Assembly: GCF_002272895.1 (NCBI RefSeq)
Contig: NZ_MLAQ01000001.1
Location: 211,800-275,799 of the forward strand
Source of the DNA: Helicobacter sp. 12S02232-10
GTDB lineage: Bacteria > Campylobacterota > Campylobacteria > Campylobacterales > Helicobacteraceae
Length of the DNA stretch: 64,000 bases
Reading direction: 5' to 3'
Shown here: positions 37,466 to 47,688 of the stretch, piece by piece
How positions within the stretch are numbered: position 1 is the first letter of the stretch
Layout: the number at the start of each line of letters is the position of its first letter
Notes under the pieces: model-generated
Databases searched by the model: none
What the model saw: only the letters and a program-made list of their open reading frames with translations
What the model was told of the DNA's origin: nothing
Made by a program: the position numbers and the translations under genes

Positions 37466-37477
37466 GGGGGGGGGGGG
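37466..37477 (+). repeat. G12 homopolymer tract
   Basis: Twelve uninterrupted G between clpB and the purine permease gene. It lies about 42 bases upstream of a TATAAT (37519-37524) that probably serves the permease. Long G tracts in Helicobacter and Campylobacter change length by slippage. At this distance a change in length would alter the phasing of upstream DNA relative to the promoter. Confidence 0.85.
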
Positions 37478-37495
37478 ATCTTATCAATAAGATCC
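37476..37495. terminator. Perfect 8-bp hairpin abutting the G tract
   Basis: GGATCTTA-TCAA-TAAGATCC, sharing its first two G with the G12 run. It could terminate clpB, but no T-run follows on the plus strand. It may instead be a protein site whose distance from upstream DNA depends on the G tract. Confidence 0.45.
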
Positions 37496-37518
37496 AAATA
37501 GTCCATAAGTCTTTCAAT

Positions 37519-37524
37519 TATAAT
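37519..37524 (+). promoter_or_regulatory. Candidate -10 box of the purine permease gene
   Basis: TATAAT in CAATTATAATTAAA, 82 bases upstream of the ATG. It would leave an AU-rich leader of roughly 75 bases. Confidence 0.45.
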
Positions 37525-37605
37525 TAAATAAAAATCATTTTATGTATTTTTATAAACAAATACTCTACAATTCTTTATTTTATTTTTAATATCATTGGAG
37601 ACATA

Positions 37606-38910
37606 ATGGGTTTTTTGGATAAATATTTTCAGCTCACTCAAAATCGCACAAATATAAAAACCGAAGCTTTGGCAGGTTTTACGATATTTTTGACAATGCT
37701 CTACATTATTCCTGTAGGTTCGCAAATCCTTTCTGAAGCGGGTATGCCAAAAAACGAACTCATTACCGCAATTTCCTTAGTCACTGCTTTAGCAACCCTG
37801 CTTACAGGAATATGGGCAAATACTCCGGTTGCAATGAGCGTAGGAATGGGATTAAATGCCTATTTTACCTATGGACTCGTGCAAGGTATGGGGCTTAGTT
37901 GGCAACAGGCTTTGGGAGCAGTTTTTTTATCAGGCATTATTTTTTTAATTATTTCTTTTACTAAGCTTAGGGTTTGGATCATACAAAGCATACCCAAAGA
38001 TCTCAGATTTGCTTTATGTGCAGGACTTGGTGCTTTTATCGCAACCATTGGCTTCAAATCTTTAGGTTTTATTACGATCACTCCATCTGGTCTAATGACT
38101 TTAGGCACCCTTTCCTCTCCTCAGATTTTAATCGGCATATTCGGCGTACTTTTGATGCTCTTATTACATAACCTTAAGGTTCAGGGGGCTTTTATTATCG
38201 GAATTTTGATCTGCAGTCTAATTGCTTGGGTATCAGGACTAGCCTCAATGCCTTCAAAAATCATTTCTACCCCTTCTTCAATCTCTGGCATAGCAATGCA
38301 ATTTGATCTTGCAGGTATCTTTAGTATTGCACTAATTCCGGCTATTATCGCCCTTTTAATTACAGATTTGTTTGATTCCTTAGGAACTCTTGCAGGTGTC
38401 GGGGCAAAAGCCAAAATGTTTCAAGATACAAGCGGAAAAGATAAAAAACTTGAAAAAACCTTGCAGGTAGATGCTGCTGCTACAACCGCAGGAGCAATGT
38501 TTGGTCTCTCTACGACAACAGCATTTTTAGAAAGCTCTGCAGGCGTTGCTTCCGGAGGTCGAACAGGATTAACAGCTATTTTTTGCGCATTTTTCTTTGC
38601 GCTGACTTTATTTTTTCTACCCATTTTCAATGCTATCCCAGATTATGCAATTTATCCAACGTTGATTGTTGTAGGAGCTTTGATGTTTTCTGAAATTAGA
38701 CATATTGATTTTGAAGATTTTCCCATTGCAAGCGCAAGTTTTTTTACGATTATCCTAATGCCTCTTAGTTCTTCCATCACTACAGGGCTTGCAAGCGGTT
38801 TTATTGTCTATGTCTTGATGTGCGGATTCAAAAAACAATGGCACAGAATCAATCTAGGAATTATTATTTTATTTTTAATCAGCTTGATACCGTTTCTATT
38901 CCAAAATTAA
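37606..38910 (+). CDS. NCS2/AzgA-type purine (adenine/guanine/hypoxanthine) permease
   Basis: A 434-residue inner-membrane transporter with about 12-14 spans. The N-terminus FQLTQNRTNIKTEALAG followed by FTIFLTMLYII, the string MSVGMGLNAYFTY, and the TTAFLESSAGVASGGRTGLTA block are diagnostic of the AzgA-like branch of NCS2, which symports purine bases with protons. SD GGAG precedes the ATG. Together with purC-purS-purQ nearby, the cell appears to have both synthesis and salvage of purines. Expression may be switched by the G12 tract. Confidence 0.9.
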   Translation: MGFLDKYFQLTQNRTNIKTEALAGFTIFLTMLYIIPVGSQILSEAGMPKNELITAISLVTALATLLTGIWANTPVAMSVGMGLNAYFTYGLVQGMGLSWQQALGAVFLSGIIFLIISFTKLRVWIIQSIPKDLRFALCAGLGAFIATIGFKSLGFITITPSGLMTLGTLSSPQILIGIFGVLLMLLLHNLKVQGAFIIGILICSLIAWVSGLASMPSKIISTPSSISGIAMQFDLAGIFSIALIPAIIALLITDLFDSLGTLAGVGAKAKMFQDTSGKDKKLEKTLQVDAAATTAGAMFGLSTTTAFLESSAGVASGGRTGLTAIFCAFFFALTLFFLPIFNAIPDYAIYPTLIVVGALMFSEIRHIDFEDFPIASASFFTIILMPLSSSITTGLASGFIVYVLMCGFKKQWHRINLGIIILFLISLIPFLFQN

Positions 38911-38916
38911 TGCTCA

Positions 38917-39837
38917 CTATCTTTTAATCGTATAAAATTCCAAATTCACGACTTTTTTTAAAAAAAGCTTCTTTTCCTTAAGAAGCTCTTCAATGATGTT
39001 TAAAGTCTTTTTATCAAACAAAATCGGGGCTTCCAAAACGCTCACAGGTCTTCTGGCAATAAATTCCATCACATCTTCTGCAGAATAAGCAGCGCCAATT
39101 GCAGACATATCTTTTTTTCTATGTGGAAGATTTACATACATCCCATCAAATTCTTTGGCTATATCGGCAAGTTTTTGATAATCAATCGCTGCAGCTTTAT
39201 AGGCAGGAGGTCTATCTACAGTGCCTAAATCGACTCTGCTAATCGCAATACGCTTTAAAAATTTTGCAATAGATTTGATATTTTCAATCGCATCATTGAC
39301 TCCCTCAACTATTAAGACTTCTGCAACTAATTTTCCCTTATAAATGCGAGCAAAATCCTCTATGCCTCTCAATAAATTCTCTAAAAGAATTTCCCTATAA
39401 GGACGATCCACTCTTAAAAAATTTTTCTCCAATGCGCCATCAAGAGAAAATTTGACAATGTCAAACAAACACAAAGCTCTTTGAATTTTTTCTTCACCAA
39501 ACCTTGAACCATTGCTTAAAATCAATGTCGAAACCCCTTTTGGCACATAAGGCTTGATTGCTTCCATAAACTCAAACAAATATGGATAAAGAGTCGGCTC
39601 CCCATTTGCTGTGATTGTCAAAACATCAATTTTTGGATTTTTACGCAGGGATTGCAAAACACTTTCAATTAAAATTTGAAGATCTAAAATTTCTGTCATT
39701 TTTGCTTGGGCTTTTTTGCCTTCAAGTTCGCAATAAAGACAATCAAAGTTGCATTGTTTGAAACTTGGAGAAAGATCAACGCCTAAAGATAAACCAAATC
39801 TCCTAGAAATAACAGGTCCAAATACAATATTTTTCAT
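38917..39837 (-). CDS. Radical SAM protein (HP0117-like)
   Basis: A 306-residue radical SAM enzyme. The cluster-binding cysteines are in QCNFDCLYC (Cys29, Cys33, Cys36), and TANGEPTLYP and ILSNGSRF are typical core strings. The family is widespread as a putative Fe-S oxidoreductase next to topA in Helicobacter; its substrate is not known. Its ATG overlaps the topA stop by four bases (ATGA), so the two are coupled. The C-terminal third (after about 220) has the basic HRKKDM patch and a helical end. Confidence 0.85.
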   Translation of the reverse strand: MKNIVFGPVISRRFGLSLGVDLSPSFKQCNFDCLYCELEGKKAQAKMTEILDLQILIESVLQSLRKNPKIDVLTITANGEPTLYPYLFEFMEAIKPYVPKGVSTLILSNGSRFGEEKIQRALCLFDIVKFSLDGALEKNFLRVDRPYREILLENLLRGIEDFARIYKGKLVAEVLIVEGVNDAIENIKSIAKFLKRIAISRVDLGTVDRPPAYKAAAIDYQKLADIAKEFDGMYVNLPHRKKDMSAIGAAYSAEDVMEFIARRPVSVLEAPILFDKKTLNIIEELLKEKKLFLKKVVNLEFYTIKR

Positions 39838-42047
39838 TGTTCTGCTTCAACTTCAATCCTATGTTTGCACTTGATACATTCGTGGATATGTTTGCCCCGA
39901 TAAGTTCGATCACTCATTATATATCCACATTTAGGGCATTTTTCATTGATGGGCTTATAGTTGGAAATAAAATTACACTTTGGATAGTTCGAACAACCAT
40001 AAAAAGATCCCCTCCTGCTATTTCTTAGTAATATTTCCCCTCCGCATTCAGGGCATTTGACCTCAACCAAAGATTGAGGCTTGCTTGAAGGATTTTTTAA
40101 AGATTTGGTATTTTTGCATTCCGGATAGCCACTGCAAGCCATAAACTCGCCGTTTCTGCCACGTTTTTTTACCATCGGTTTGCCACATTTTTCACAAACT
40201 TCAGAAGTTTCTCCAATATCTGCTTCCAGTGGTTCTTGTGGTTTGATATATTTACATTTGGGATAACCGCTACAAGCAATAAACTCCCCATATCTTCCGA
40301 TTCTTTTTACAAGCTCTTTACCACATTTCGGACAAAACTCTCCTGTAGGAATGATGACTTTTTGAGAAGCGATATTGAGTTTGCCATCTGAAATTTTTTC
40401 CATAAACGGTCCATAAAAATCCATCAATACCTTTTGCCAATCTTCCTTATGCTGTGCAATATCATCAAGCTTATCTTCCATACTCGCGCTAAATTTAGAA
40501 TCAACGATTTCATTAAAATGAGCTTCTAACATTTCAGTCACTTTAAAAGCACTCTCTTGAGGGAGAATTTGCTTTTTTTCAACAACAATATATTCACGAT
40601 TTTGCAGCAATGAAACCGTTGGAGCATATGTACTTGGTCTCCCAATTCCTAAACTCTCAAGAGTTTTAATCAAAGATGCTTCAGAATATCGTGCAGGAGG
40701 CTCTGTGGTGTGTTTATTACTTTGAATATTTTCAAGTTTAATATTAGAACCTGGCAAAAGATCAGGCAATAGTTTGTCTTTATCATCATTTCCCAAAAGC
40801 TTGTAATACCCATCAAAGATTAATTTTCTTCCGCTTGCTTTAAATTCGCCTTTATCACATACAAAGGTAATACTTTGGCTTTCAAAAACGGCATCTTCCA
40901 TTTGAGAAGCTAAAAATCGATTATAGATAAGCGTATAGACTTTAAGTTCATCAGGTTTTAAATACGACTTGGCAATCTGAGGGGTGAAAAATATATTTGT
41001 AGGACGAATAGCCTCGTGAGCCTCTTGAGCGCTTTTATTTTTGGTGACGTAATTTTTTGGCTTGGGTGGCAAATATTTCTCGCCAAAATCATTTGATATC
41101 TTTTCTCTGGCACTATCTTGAGCTTCTTTGGCAATATTGAGGCTGTCTGTTCTCATATAAGTAATTACACCCATTACTCCATTATCAGTTTCTACACCCT
41201 CATAAAGCTTTTGTGCAATCCCCATAGTTCTTGAGGGGGAATATCCCAAAAGACTTGAAGAGCTTTGTTGCAAAGTAGAAGTCATAAAAGGCGGAAGCGT
41301 GGGAGATTTTTTTGGTTTTTTTAAAATTTCTCCAACAATAAAAGAAGAATTTTTAAGAGTTTTTAACATATCTTGAGCAAGTTGTTCATTAGTGATCCCT
41401 TGCTTTTTAACCTTCTCTCCTTTATAAACGCTCAATTCTGCTTGAATTGCTCCTTCAAAAATTGCATCAATCGTATAATAATCTACAGGCACAAACGCCC
41501 TAATCTCTCGTTCCTTATCTACAATAATCTTCAATGCGGCACTTTGAACCCTACCTGCACTCAATCCTCTGTTAATTTTACTTGAAATCAATCCGCTGAG
41601 CTTAAAACCTACGATCCTATCAAGCAATCTTCTAGCTTGTTGGGCATTAACCTTATCCATATCAATATTTCTAGGAGATTTTAGAGCATTTTTAATAGCT
41701 GTTTTTGTGATTTCGTGAAATACAATTCTAGGAAAAGTTTGTACATCTTTTCCAATAGCTTGAGTGATGTGAAACCCTATGGCCTCACCCTCTCTATCCT
41801 CATCGGTTGCGATATAAGTCGTTTTTGCTTTTTTTGCCATTGTTGTAATTTTTTCAACAATTTCCTTATGGTCTTTATCAATCCTATAATCAGGAATAAA
41901 GTTTTCCCCATCAATTTTTATTCCAAAGCTTGACTTGGGTAAATCCCTAATATGCCCCTTAGAAGCTATTACTTCATAATCACTATCTAAAAAATTCTTA
42001 ATAGTTTTAGCTTTTGCAGGAGACTCTACGATAATCAAATTTTTCAT
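39834..42047 (-). CDS. topA: DNA topoisomerase I
   Basis: A type IA topoisomerase that relaxes negative supercoils. I use the ATG at 42047 (MKNLIIVESPAKAKTIKNF), preceded by GAGAG, giving 737 residues, the usual Helicobacter length; the frame extends 14 codons further but without an SD. The active-site Tyr is in ITYMRTDSLN. TDEDREGEAI marks the Toprim domain. The C-terminus has four zinc-ribbon units with paired CxxC motifs, three of the CPKCG...CSGYPKC type and a diverged last one. Divergent from flaB. Confidence 0.96.
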   Translation of the reverse strand: MKNLIIVESPAKAKTIKNFLDSDYEVIASKGHIRDLPKSSFGIKIDGENFIPDYRIDKDHKEIVEKITTMAKKAKTTYIATDEDREGEAIGFHITQAIGKDVQTFPRIVFHEITKTAIKNALKSPRNIDMDKVNAQQARRLLDRIVGFKLSGLISSKINRGLSAGRVQSAALKIIVDKEREIRAFVPVDYYTIDAIFEGAIQAELSVYKGEKVKKQGITNEQLAQDMLKTLKNSSFIVGEILKKPKKSPTLPPFMTSTLQQSSSSLLGYSPSRTMGIAQKLYEGVETDNGVMGVITYMRTDSLNIAKEAQDSAREKISNDFGEKYLPPKPKNYVTKNKSAQEAHEAIRPTNIFFTPQIAKSYLKPDELKVYTLIYNRFLASQMEDAVFESQSITFVCDKGEFKASGRKLIFDGYYKLLGNDDKDKLLPDLLPGSNIKLENIQSNKHTTEPPARYSEASLIKTLESLGIGRPSTYAPTVSLLQNREYIVVEKKQILPQESAFKVTEMLEAHFNEIVDSKFSASMEDKLDDIAQHKEDWQKVLMDFYGPFMEKISDGKLNIASQKVIIPTGEFCPKCGKELVKRIGRYGEFIACSGYPKCKYIKPQEPLEADIGETSEVCEKCGKPMVKKRGRNGEFMACSGYPECKNTKSLKNPSSKPQSLVEVKCPECGGEILLRNSRRGSFYGCSNYPKCNFISNYKPINEKCPKCGYIMSDRTYRGKHIHECIKCKHRIEVEAEQ

Positions 42048-42117
42048 TAATTTCTCTCTAAATATTGAATGTCTTGGGAATTTTAACACATTTTTGTTTT
42101 TTTCAAAGAAAGTTTTT

Positions 42118-42133
42118 TGGAACGAGTATTGCT
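42118..42133 (+). promoter_or_regulatory. Sigma-54 promoter of flaB
   Basis: TGGAAC-GAGTA-TTGCT, with GG and GC exactly 10 bases apart (42119-42120 and 42131-42132). The flaB ATG is 41 bases downstream. It matches the RpoN control known for flaB in Helicobacter. Confidence 0.88.
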
Positions 42134-42173
42134 TATATTTTCCAAACCAAAATTTTTAGCAAAGGATGCGATT

Positions 42174-43718
42174 ATGAGTTTTAGGATCAACACCAACATA
42201 GCAGCTCTCACAGCCCATGCTGTCGGCGTGCAAAACAATAGAGATCTTGCAACCTCTTTGGAAAAACTAAGTTCGGGACTTCGAATCAATAAAGCAGCAG
42301 ATGACGCTTCTGGGATGGCTATTGCAGATAGCTTGAGAAGTCAAAGTGAAAGCTTGGGACAAGCAGTTAAAAATGCTAATGATGCTATCGGTATGATACA
42401 AGTGGCTGATAAAGCAATGGATGAGCAAATCAAGATTTTGGACACAATCAAAACCAAAGCCATTCAAGCAGCGCAAGACGGACAAACCCTTGAATCAAGA
42501 AAGGCACTTCAAAGCGATATCCAAAGACTACTTGAAGAACTTGACAATATTGCCAATACAACCAGCTTCAATGGCCAACAAATGCTTTCAGGCAGTTTTT
42601 CAAACAAAGAATTCCAAATAGGTGCCTATTCAAACACTACAGTCAAAGCCTCTATAGGTCCTACAAGTTCTGATAAAATCGGTCATATCCGAATGGAAAC
42701 CGCATCTTTTGAAGGTACTGGTATGCAAGCATCAGCAGCTGGTTCAAATTTAACCGAAGTGGCGTTAAATTTCAAACAAGTCGATGGAGTCAATGATTAT
42801 GAAATCGAAACAGCCAAAATTTCAACTTCTGCAGGAACTGGAATTGGAGCATTGAGTGAAATCATCAATAGATTTTCTAATACATTAGGTGTTCGAGCAT
42901 CTTATAACGTTATGGCAACAGGAGGCGTTCCAGTTCTATCAGGAACGATTAGAGGACTTGTGATCAATGGAGTTTCAATAGGCACCATCAATGATGTACA
43001 TAAAAACGATTCGGATGGAAGGCTCATCAACGCAGTAAATTCAGTCAAAGACCAAACAGGAGTGGAAGCATTTTTGGATATTACCGGACGAATCAATCTT
43101 AAATCAAGTGACGGGAGAGCAATTTCTATTCATACCAGTAGTGCCACAGGTCAAGTCTTTGGAGGCGGAAATTTTGCGGGAATATCTGGTTTCAATCACG
43201 CTATTGTAGGCAGACTGACTTTAACTAGAACAGACGCAAGAGACATTATTGTCAGTGGTATCAATTTCAGTCATATCGGTTTGCATTCTGCTCAAGGCAT
43301 ATCTGAATATACAGTTAATTTAAGAGCAGTAAGGGGAATATTTGATGCCAATATCGCTTCAGCATCCGGAGCAAACGCCAATATCGCCCAAGCCGACTTA
43401 AATTGGCAAGGAATAGGAGCAGGTGTTACAAGTCTGAAGGGGGCAATGGTAGTAATGGATATGGCAGATTCTGCACGAACGCAGTTGGACAAAATCCGCG
43501 CTGATATAGGTTCTGTCCAAATCCAACTTGTATCCACCATCAATAACGTTTCTGTAACACAAGTAAATGTCAAAGCTGCAGAATCTCAAATCAGAGATGT
43601 GGATTTTGCTGCAGAATCTGCAAGCTTTTCAAAATACAATATTTTAGCTCAAAGTGGAAGTTTTGCAATGGCACAAGCCAATGCCGTACAACAAAACGTA
43701 TTAAGATTGCTTCAATAA
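42174..43718 (+). CDS. flaB: Flagellin B
   Basis: The minor flagellin near the hook end of the filament. I use the ATG at 42174 ([18 protein letters not shown]), giving 514 residues, the standard Helicobacter FlaB length. The conserved D0/D1 ends are intact: [20 protein letters not shown] at the N-terminus and [20 protein letters not shown] to LRLLQ at the C-terminus. The central domain is divergent, as expected. It carries the sigma-54 promoter expected of flaB, not the sigma-28 promoter of flaA, and lies beside topA as in H. pylori. Confidence 0.95.
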   Translation: MSFRINTNIAALTAHAVGVQNNRDLATSLEKLSSGLRINKAADDASGMAIADSLRSQSESLGQAVKNANDAIGMIQVADKAMDEQIKILDTIKTKAIQAAQDGQTLESRKALQSDIQRLLEELDNIANTTSFNGQQMLSGSFSNKEFQIGAYSNTTVKASIGPTSSDKIGHIRMETASFEGTGMQASAAGSNLTEVALNFKQVDGVNDYEIETAKISTSAGTGIGALSEIINRFSNTLGVRASYNVMATGGVPVLSGTIRGLVINGVSIGTINDVHKNDSDGRLINAVNSVKDQTGVEAFLDITGRINLKSSDGRAISIHTSSATGQVFGGGNFAGISGFNHAIVGRLTLTRTDARDIIVSGINFSHIGLHSAQGISEYTVNLRAVRGIFDANIASASGANANIAQADLNWQGIGAGVTSLKGAMVVMDMADSARTQLDKIRADIGSVQIQLVSTINNVSVTQVNVKAAESQIRDVDFAAESASFSKYNILAQSGSFAMAQANAVQQNVLRLLQ

Positions 43719-43741
43719 TCGCCGCCTTTATTCTTCAAAAT

Positions 43742-43771
43742 AAACAGGAATCTTTTAAAAGTTTTCTGTTT
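43742..43771 (+). terminator. Hairpin after flaB
   Basis: AAACAGGAATCTTTT and AAAAGTTTTCTGTTT fold into a stem of about 13 pairs with one mismatch and one G-U. A T-rich stretch follows. It separates flaB from the Maf gene and shows that the upstream TTG start for that gene is unlikely. Confidence 0.5.
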
Positions 43772-43799
43772 GTATTTCTACAAAAGTTTAAGGATTTTT

Positions 43800-45698
43800 A
43801 TGCAAACCATTTATGACAAAAATTTGTCCGTTTTAAAAACCAAAGATCCTCTTTTGGCACTGGCTTTATTTCATTTCAAGCCCAATCAAAAATTTGAGGT
43901 TTTTATGGATAAAGACGCTGCAAATTTCAATATTATCGACAAAGAAACCAATACGCCTTTATTTTTAGGCAAGCCGCTAGAAGAAACAATGCAAAAAATC
44001 ACAGATTTCACTCCCTATACCTATTACCCTTATCTCTATTTTTATGGAGCAGGAAACGGTGTATTTTATCGCCTGATGTTGGGAAATTCTCAACATCAAA
44101 GAATTGTAGTGATTGAACCTGAACTTGAAATTTTGTTTATCATTTTGAATCTTTTGGACTTCTCTGCAGATATTTTGAGTGATAAAATTATCTTTTTATA
44201 TTCTAAACTTTGTTCCTATCATTTAATTAATTCTCTTTTTGAAATGGATAAAAAATCTAGGATTTATTCAAAAGTTTATGATTTGCATATTTTTAATCCT
44301 TATTACGAGCGTTATAAATCTGAAATCTTGACTTTCAATCAATACTTTATCAAGGCTATTGAACACAGCGTCATTAGCGTAGGTAACGATACTAGAGATG
44401 CCATTACTGGTATCAGACAACATATCCAAAATCTACCTGATACCCTCCGTTCTCCTACGCTTTTAAATTTAGTGGAAAATCTGAAAAACAAAGATACTGC
44501 TATCATTATTTCTACAGGTCCAAGTCTTACAAAACAACTGGATTTGCTCAAATCCATTGCCCCTTATGCAACGCTTTTTTGCATTGATGCTTCTTTCCCT
44601 ATTCTTTATAAACACGGCATCAAACCCGATATTGTTTTTTCCTTAGAACGCGTTGAAGCAACGGCAAGATTTTATTATGATACCCCACAAGAAGCTCAAG
44701 ATGGAGTAATATTTGCTATCACATCCATCGTGCATAAAAAACTTAAAGATTCCATCACAAAAGGTATAAAACAATTCAGTTTTCGCCCTTTCGGATATAC
44801 CAATTTGTTTGGGTTCCATCAATATGGCTATATTGGAATCGGTATGAGTGCAGCGAATATGGCTTATGAGCTTATCGTACATTCACGCTTTAAAAAATGC
44901 ATTATCATCGGTCAAGATTTAAGTTTTGGAGAAGATGGGAAGAGTCACGCCCAAGAAGCTATCTATGGAAGCGATGAAATCAAACCCAAACCTTTGGAGG
45001 AAAAAATTTTTGTAGAAAAATATGGGGGTGGAGGCGAAGTTGAAACAACAAAAGTATGGAAATTGTTTTTGGAATTTTTTGAAAAAGATATTGCTCAAAC
45101 CCCATACAAGCTTGAAGTTATCAATGCTACAGAGGGTGGAGCGCGGATTCATGGAACGCTTGAGATGAGTTTTAAAGAAGCCATTGCCTCAATTGATACT
45201 TCAAAACCAAAAAAATCTATCCATCTCACATATCCGAGTAAAACAGAAAGTAAAAAAAATATTCAAATTGCTAAACAAAAATGTTTGGATATTATTAAAT
45301 ATGGGACAGAAAAAAAATCATTGATTGAAGAATTGTTTTTGAAAGTTGCAAAATATACTGAAGAACTCGAAAAACTCAATAAGCAAAACAAATTAGAAGA
45401 AATTAATTTTAAAGAATTAACTCAATTGAGCAATGAAATTGATACGATGAAAAAGCTTTTTGAAGAGAAAAAATTCAATGATTATTTTGTAGATGCGATC
45501 CAATCTTATATCTTTCATCAAGAACTTGATATTGCTAAACTTGTTGTCAGATATACAAAAAATGAACTTGAAACTCAAGCAAAACAACTTGAGTGGATTT
45601 ATGCCCATAAATATTGGCTTTTTAGCCTTGCTGGCGGAATTGACTGCGTGATACAAACCGTTAAAGAAGCGCTTGAAAGCTGGGAGGCGATAAACTAA
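43800..45698 (+). CDS. Motility accessory factor (Maf / DUF115) glycosyltransferase-like protein
   Basis: A 632-residue protein of the MAF_flag10/DUF115 family, taken from the ATG at 43800 with AAGGA before it. The core contains IIISTGPSLTKQLDLLK and FCIDASFPILYKHGIKPDIVFSLER, then IIIGQDLSFGEDGKSHA, typical of Maf proteins. Members transfer nonulosonic acids such as pseudaminic acid onto flagellin, and a copy next to flaB is conserved in H. pylori. A helical, Lys/Glu-rich C-terminal region (about 480-590) follows. Confidence 0.88.
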   Translation: MQTIYDKNLSVLKTKDPLLALALFHFKPNQKFEVFMDKDAANFNIIDKETNTPLFLGKPLEETMQKITDFTPYTYYPYLYFYGAGNGVFYRLMLGNSQHQRIVVIEPELEILFIILNLLDFSADILSDKIIFLYSKLCSYHLINSLFEMDKKSRIYSKVYDLHIFNPYYERYKSEILTFNQYFIKAIEHSVISVGNDTRDAITGIRQHIQNLPDTLRSPTLLNLVENLKNKDTAIIISTGPSLTKQLDLLKSIAPYATLFCIDASFPILYKHGIKPDIVFSLERVEATARFYYDTPQEAQDGVIFAITSIVHKKLKDSITKGIKQFSFRPFGYTNLFGFHQYGYIGIGMSAANMAYELIVHSRFKKCIIIGQDLSFGEDGKSHAQEAIYGSDEIKPKPLEEKIFVEKYGGGGEVETTKVWKLFLEFFEKDIAQTPYKLEVINATEGGARIHGTLEMSFKEAIASIDTSKPKKSIHLTYPSKTESKKNIQIAKQKCLDIIKYGTEKKSLIEELFLKVAKYTEELEKLNKQNKLEEINFKELTQLSNEIDTMKKLFEEKKFNDYFVDAIQSYIFHQELDIAKLVVRYTKNELETQAKQLEWIYAHKYWLFSLAGGIDCVIQTVKEALESWEAIN

Positions 45699-45702
45699 AG
45701 AT

Positions 45703-46182
45703 TTAAATTTTGCTTGAAAATTTTTTTTCGTGTTCTAAAAGCCATTTTTTTATTTCTACCCCTGCGGCATACCCAGATAATTTTCCATCATTTCCAATTA
45801 CGCGATGGCAAGGAATGATAATAAAAATCGGATTTTTACTATTAGCACTCCCAACTGCTCGGGAATAGTTTGTCGAACCAATCTTAAGTGCCAAATCTTT
45901 ATAACTCCAGACTTCGCCAAACTTTATATCACACAAAATACGCCAAACTTTCTTTTGAAAAGGGGTACCATCAGGTTCTAAAGGCAAATCAAAAGAAAAT
46001 ACACGTCCTTCAAAATAACCTTTCAAAGCCTCTGCGCAAGAAAGAGCTAAATCATTAGGATTTTCTTCTTGATTCTTTTGATTGGCAAAGGATACGCTTT
46101 TTATTCCTGTATCACTTGAACATATATCAATATATTTGACCCCAAACTCCAAAGGAGCATCAATAAAATAATGATAGATCAT
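45703..46182 (-). CDS. ogt: Methylated-DNA-protein-cysteine methyltransferase
   Basis: Repairs O6-methylguanine by irreversible transfer of the methyl group to its own cysteine. The acceptor Cys is in IIPCHRVIGNDGKLSGYAAG (Cys125 from the ATG). The conserved Arg of the helix-turn-helix (NYSRAVGSANSKN) is present. I prefer the ATG at 46182 (159 residues); an in-frame TTG at 46203 would give 166, close to the roughly 168 of H. pylori, so the start is uncertain. It is convergent with the Maf gene, four bases apart. Confidence 0.93.
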   Translation of the reverse strand: MIYHYFIDAPLEFGVKYIDICSSDTGIKSVSFANQKNQEENPNDLALSCAEALKGYFEGRVFSFDLPLEPDGTPFQKKVWRILCDIKFGEVWSYKDLALKIGSTNYSRAVGSANSKNPIFIIIPCHRVIGNDGKLSGYAAGVEIKKWLLEHEKKFSSKI

Positions 46183-46293
46183 AAATATTTTCAAACCTTT
46201 CAATTAGATTTTATTAAAATAATATTTTCAAAGTACCAACATTGTTTCAATCCCTTAATAATATCTTAGCTGTTTATTAGGTTTTAATATTGT

Positions 46294-47679
46294 TTATAAA
46301 CCCATTTTACCTGGATTAAGAATATTATTGGGATCAAATGCCCTTTTGATACTTCTAAAAAGCTCCATTTCTGAAGGACTAAATGCCAAAGGCATAAAAG
46401 GAGCCTTAGAAAGCCCTATCCCGTGCTCCCCGCTTAATGTTCCCTCCAAAAAAACGGTAATTTTAAAAATTTCTTCAATCGCTTCATAGCCTTTTTGAAG
46501 CTGTTGTTTGTCTTCAGGATTTGGAACCATCACATTTGTATGAACATTCCCATCGCCTGTATGCCCAAAACACGGTATCTTAAAGCCATATTTTTTACTA
46601 ACTTCAGAAATGCGTTTTAAAAGTTCAGGAAGTTGCGAACGCGGGACGGTAATATCTTCATTCAGCTTTTTTTTTCCATAAATAGCAATGCTTTGGGAAG
46701 CGTTACGTCTAGCAAACCACAAATCAGCTTCCTCTTGTTCATTTTGAGCAATTTTAAATTCAAGACATCCATTTTTTTCAAAACATTCTTTGATTTTTTC
46801 AAGCTGCCATTTTATTTGTTCGGTAATATCCCCATCCACTTGTGTGATGAGTATGGCTCCAGCTTGCGTCGGTAACCCTTTGTGAAACTTTTCTTCAACT
46901 GCTCTAATCGTCAAATTATCTAAAAATTCCATTGCAACAGGAGTTACGCCGCTTGCCATCGTTTTATATACAGCATTCATAGCATCTTCAATACTAGAAA
47001 AAACTCCCATCGCAGATTGTTTAAATTTTGGTTTTGCGATTAATTTTAGGGTAATTTCTGTAATCACTGCCAAACTTCCTTCACTGGCAATTAAAATTCC
47101 TGCAATGTTGTATCCTGCGACATCTTTGATGGTTTTTTTACCCGCTCTTATAATCTCACCATTGGGCAAAACTGCACGAAGAGCCATTACATAATCTTTT
47201 GTAATCCCATATTTTGCCGCACGCATCCCTCCGGCATTTTCACTCACATTACCCCCAAGCGTACTATATTCTTGACTTGCAGGATCGGGAGGATAAAACA
47301 AACCTTTTTTTTCAACGCTCTCTTGAAATTGCTTATTAACAACTCCAGGCTGCACTCTTGCAATCAAATTTTTCTCATCAATTTCTAAAATTTGATTAAA
47401 ATATTTTTCCATCGCCAACACAATTCCTCCACACGCCGGTAAAGCTCCGCCGGTGAAACCGCTTCCTGCACCACGAGGAACGACTGCAATTGCGTTTTGA
47501 TTGCAATACCTTAATATATCGCTCACATCTTTTTCATTTTTGGGATAAATTACACAATCAGGTTTATAACGCTCTCTTGTAGCATCATAACAATAAGCAA
47601 TTAAATGTGCAGGATCATCATAGAAATTCTCATCGCCGACAATTTTCTTAAACTCCTCGCGATGTCGGTATTCAATCAT
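46294..47679 (-). CDS. glcD: FAD-linked oxidase, GlcD-like
   Basis: A 461-residue soluble flavoprotein of the FAD-binding type 4 / FAD-oxidase C family. PRGAGSGFTGGALP and GGNVSENAGGMRAAKYG mark the FAD domain; GHTGDGNVHTNVM and GEHGIGLSK mark the C-terminal domain. Annotated as glycolate or D-lactate dehydrogenase subunit D. In H. pylori the same gene also precedes pgbA. No glcE/glcF genes are adjacent, so its electron acceptor is not shown here. It is the second enzyme of this type in the window after dld. Confidence 0.88.
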   Translation of the reverse strand: MIEYRHREEFKKIVGDENFYDDPAHLIAYCYDATRERYKPDCVIYPKNEKDVSDILRYCNQNAIAVVPRGAGSGFTGGALPACGGIVLAMEKYFNQILEIDEKNLIARVQPGVVNKQFQESVEKKGLFYPPDPASQEYSTLGGNVSENAGGMRAAKYGITKDYVMALRAVLPNGEIIRAGKKTIKDVAGYNIAGILIASEGSLAVITEITLKLIAKPKFKQSAMGVFSSIEDAMNAVYKTMASGVTPVAMEFLDNLTIRAVEEKFHKGLPTQAGAILITQVDGDITEQIKWQLEKIKECFEKNGCLEFKIAQNEQEEADLWFARRNASQSIAIYGKKKLNEDITVPRSQLPELLKRISEVSKKYGFKIPCFGHTGDGNVHTNVMVPNPEDKQQLQKGYEAIEEIFKITVFLEGTLSGEHGIGLSKAPFMPLAFSPSEMELFRSIKRAFDPNNILNPGKMGL

Positions 47680-47688
47680 TGTTTTTCC

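Noticed and set aside
43770-43799. Upstream TTG start for the Maf protein
   Set aside because: It falls in the flaB hairpin; ATG 43800 has AAGGA before it.
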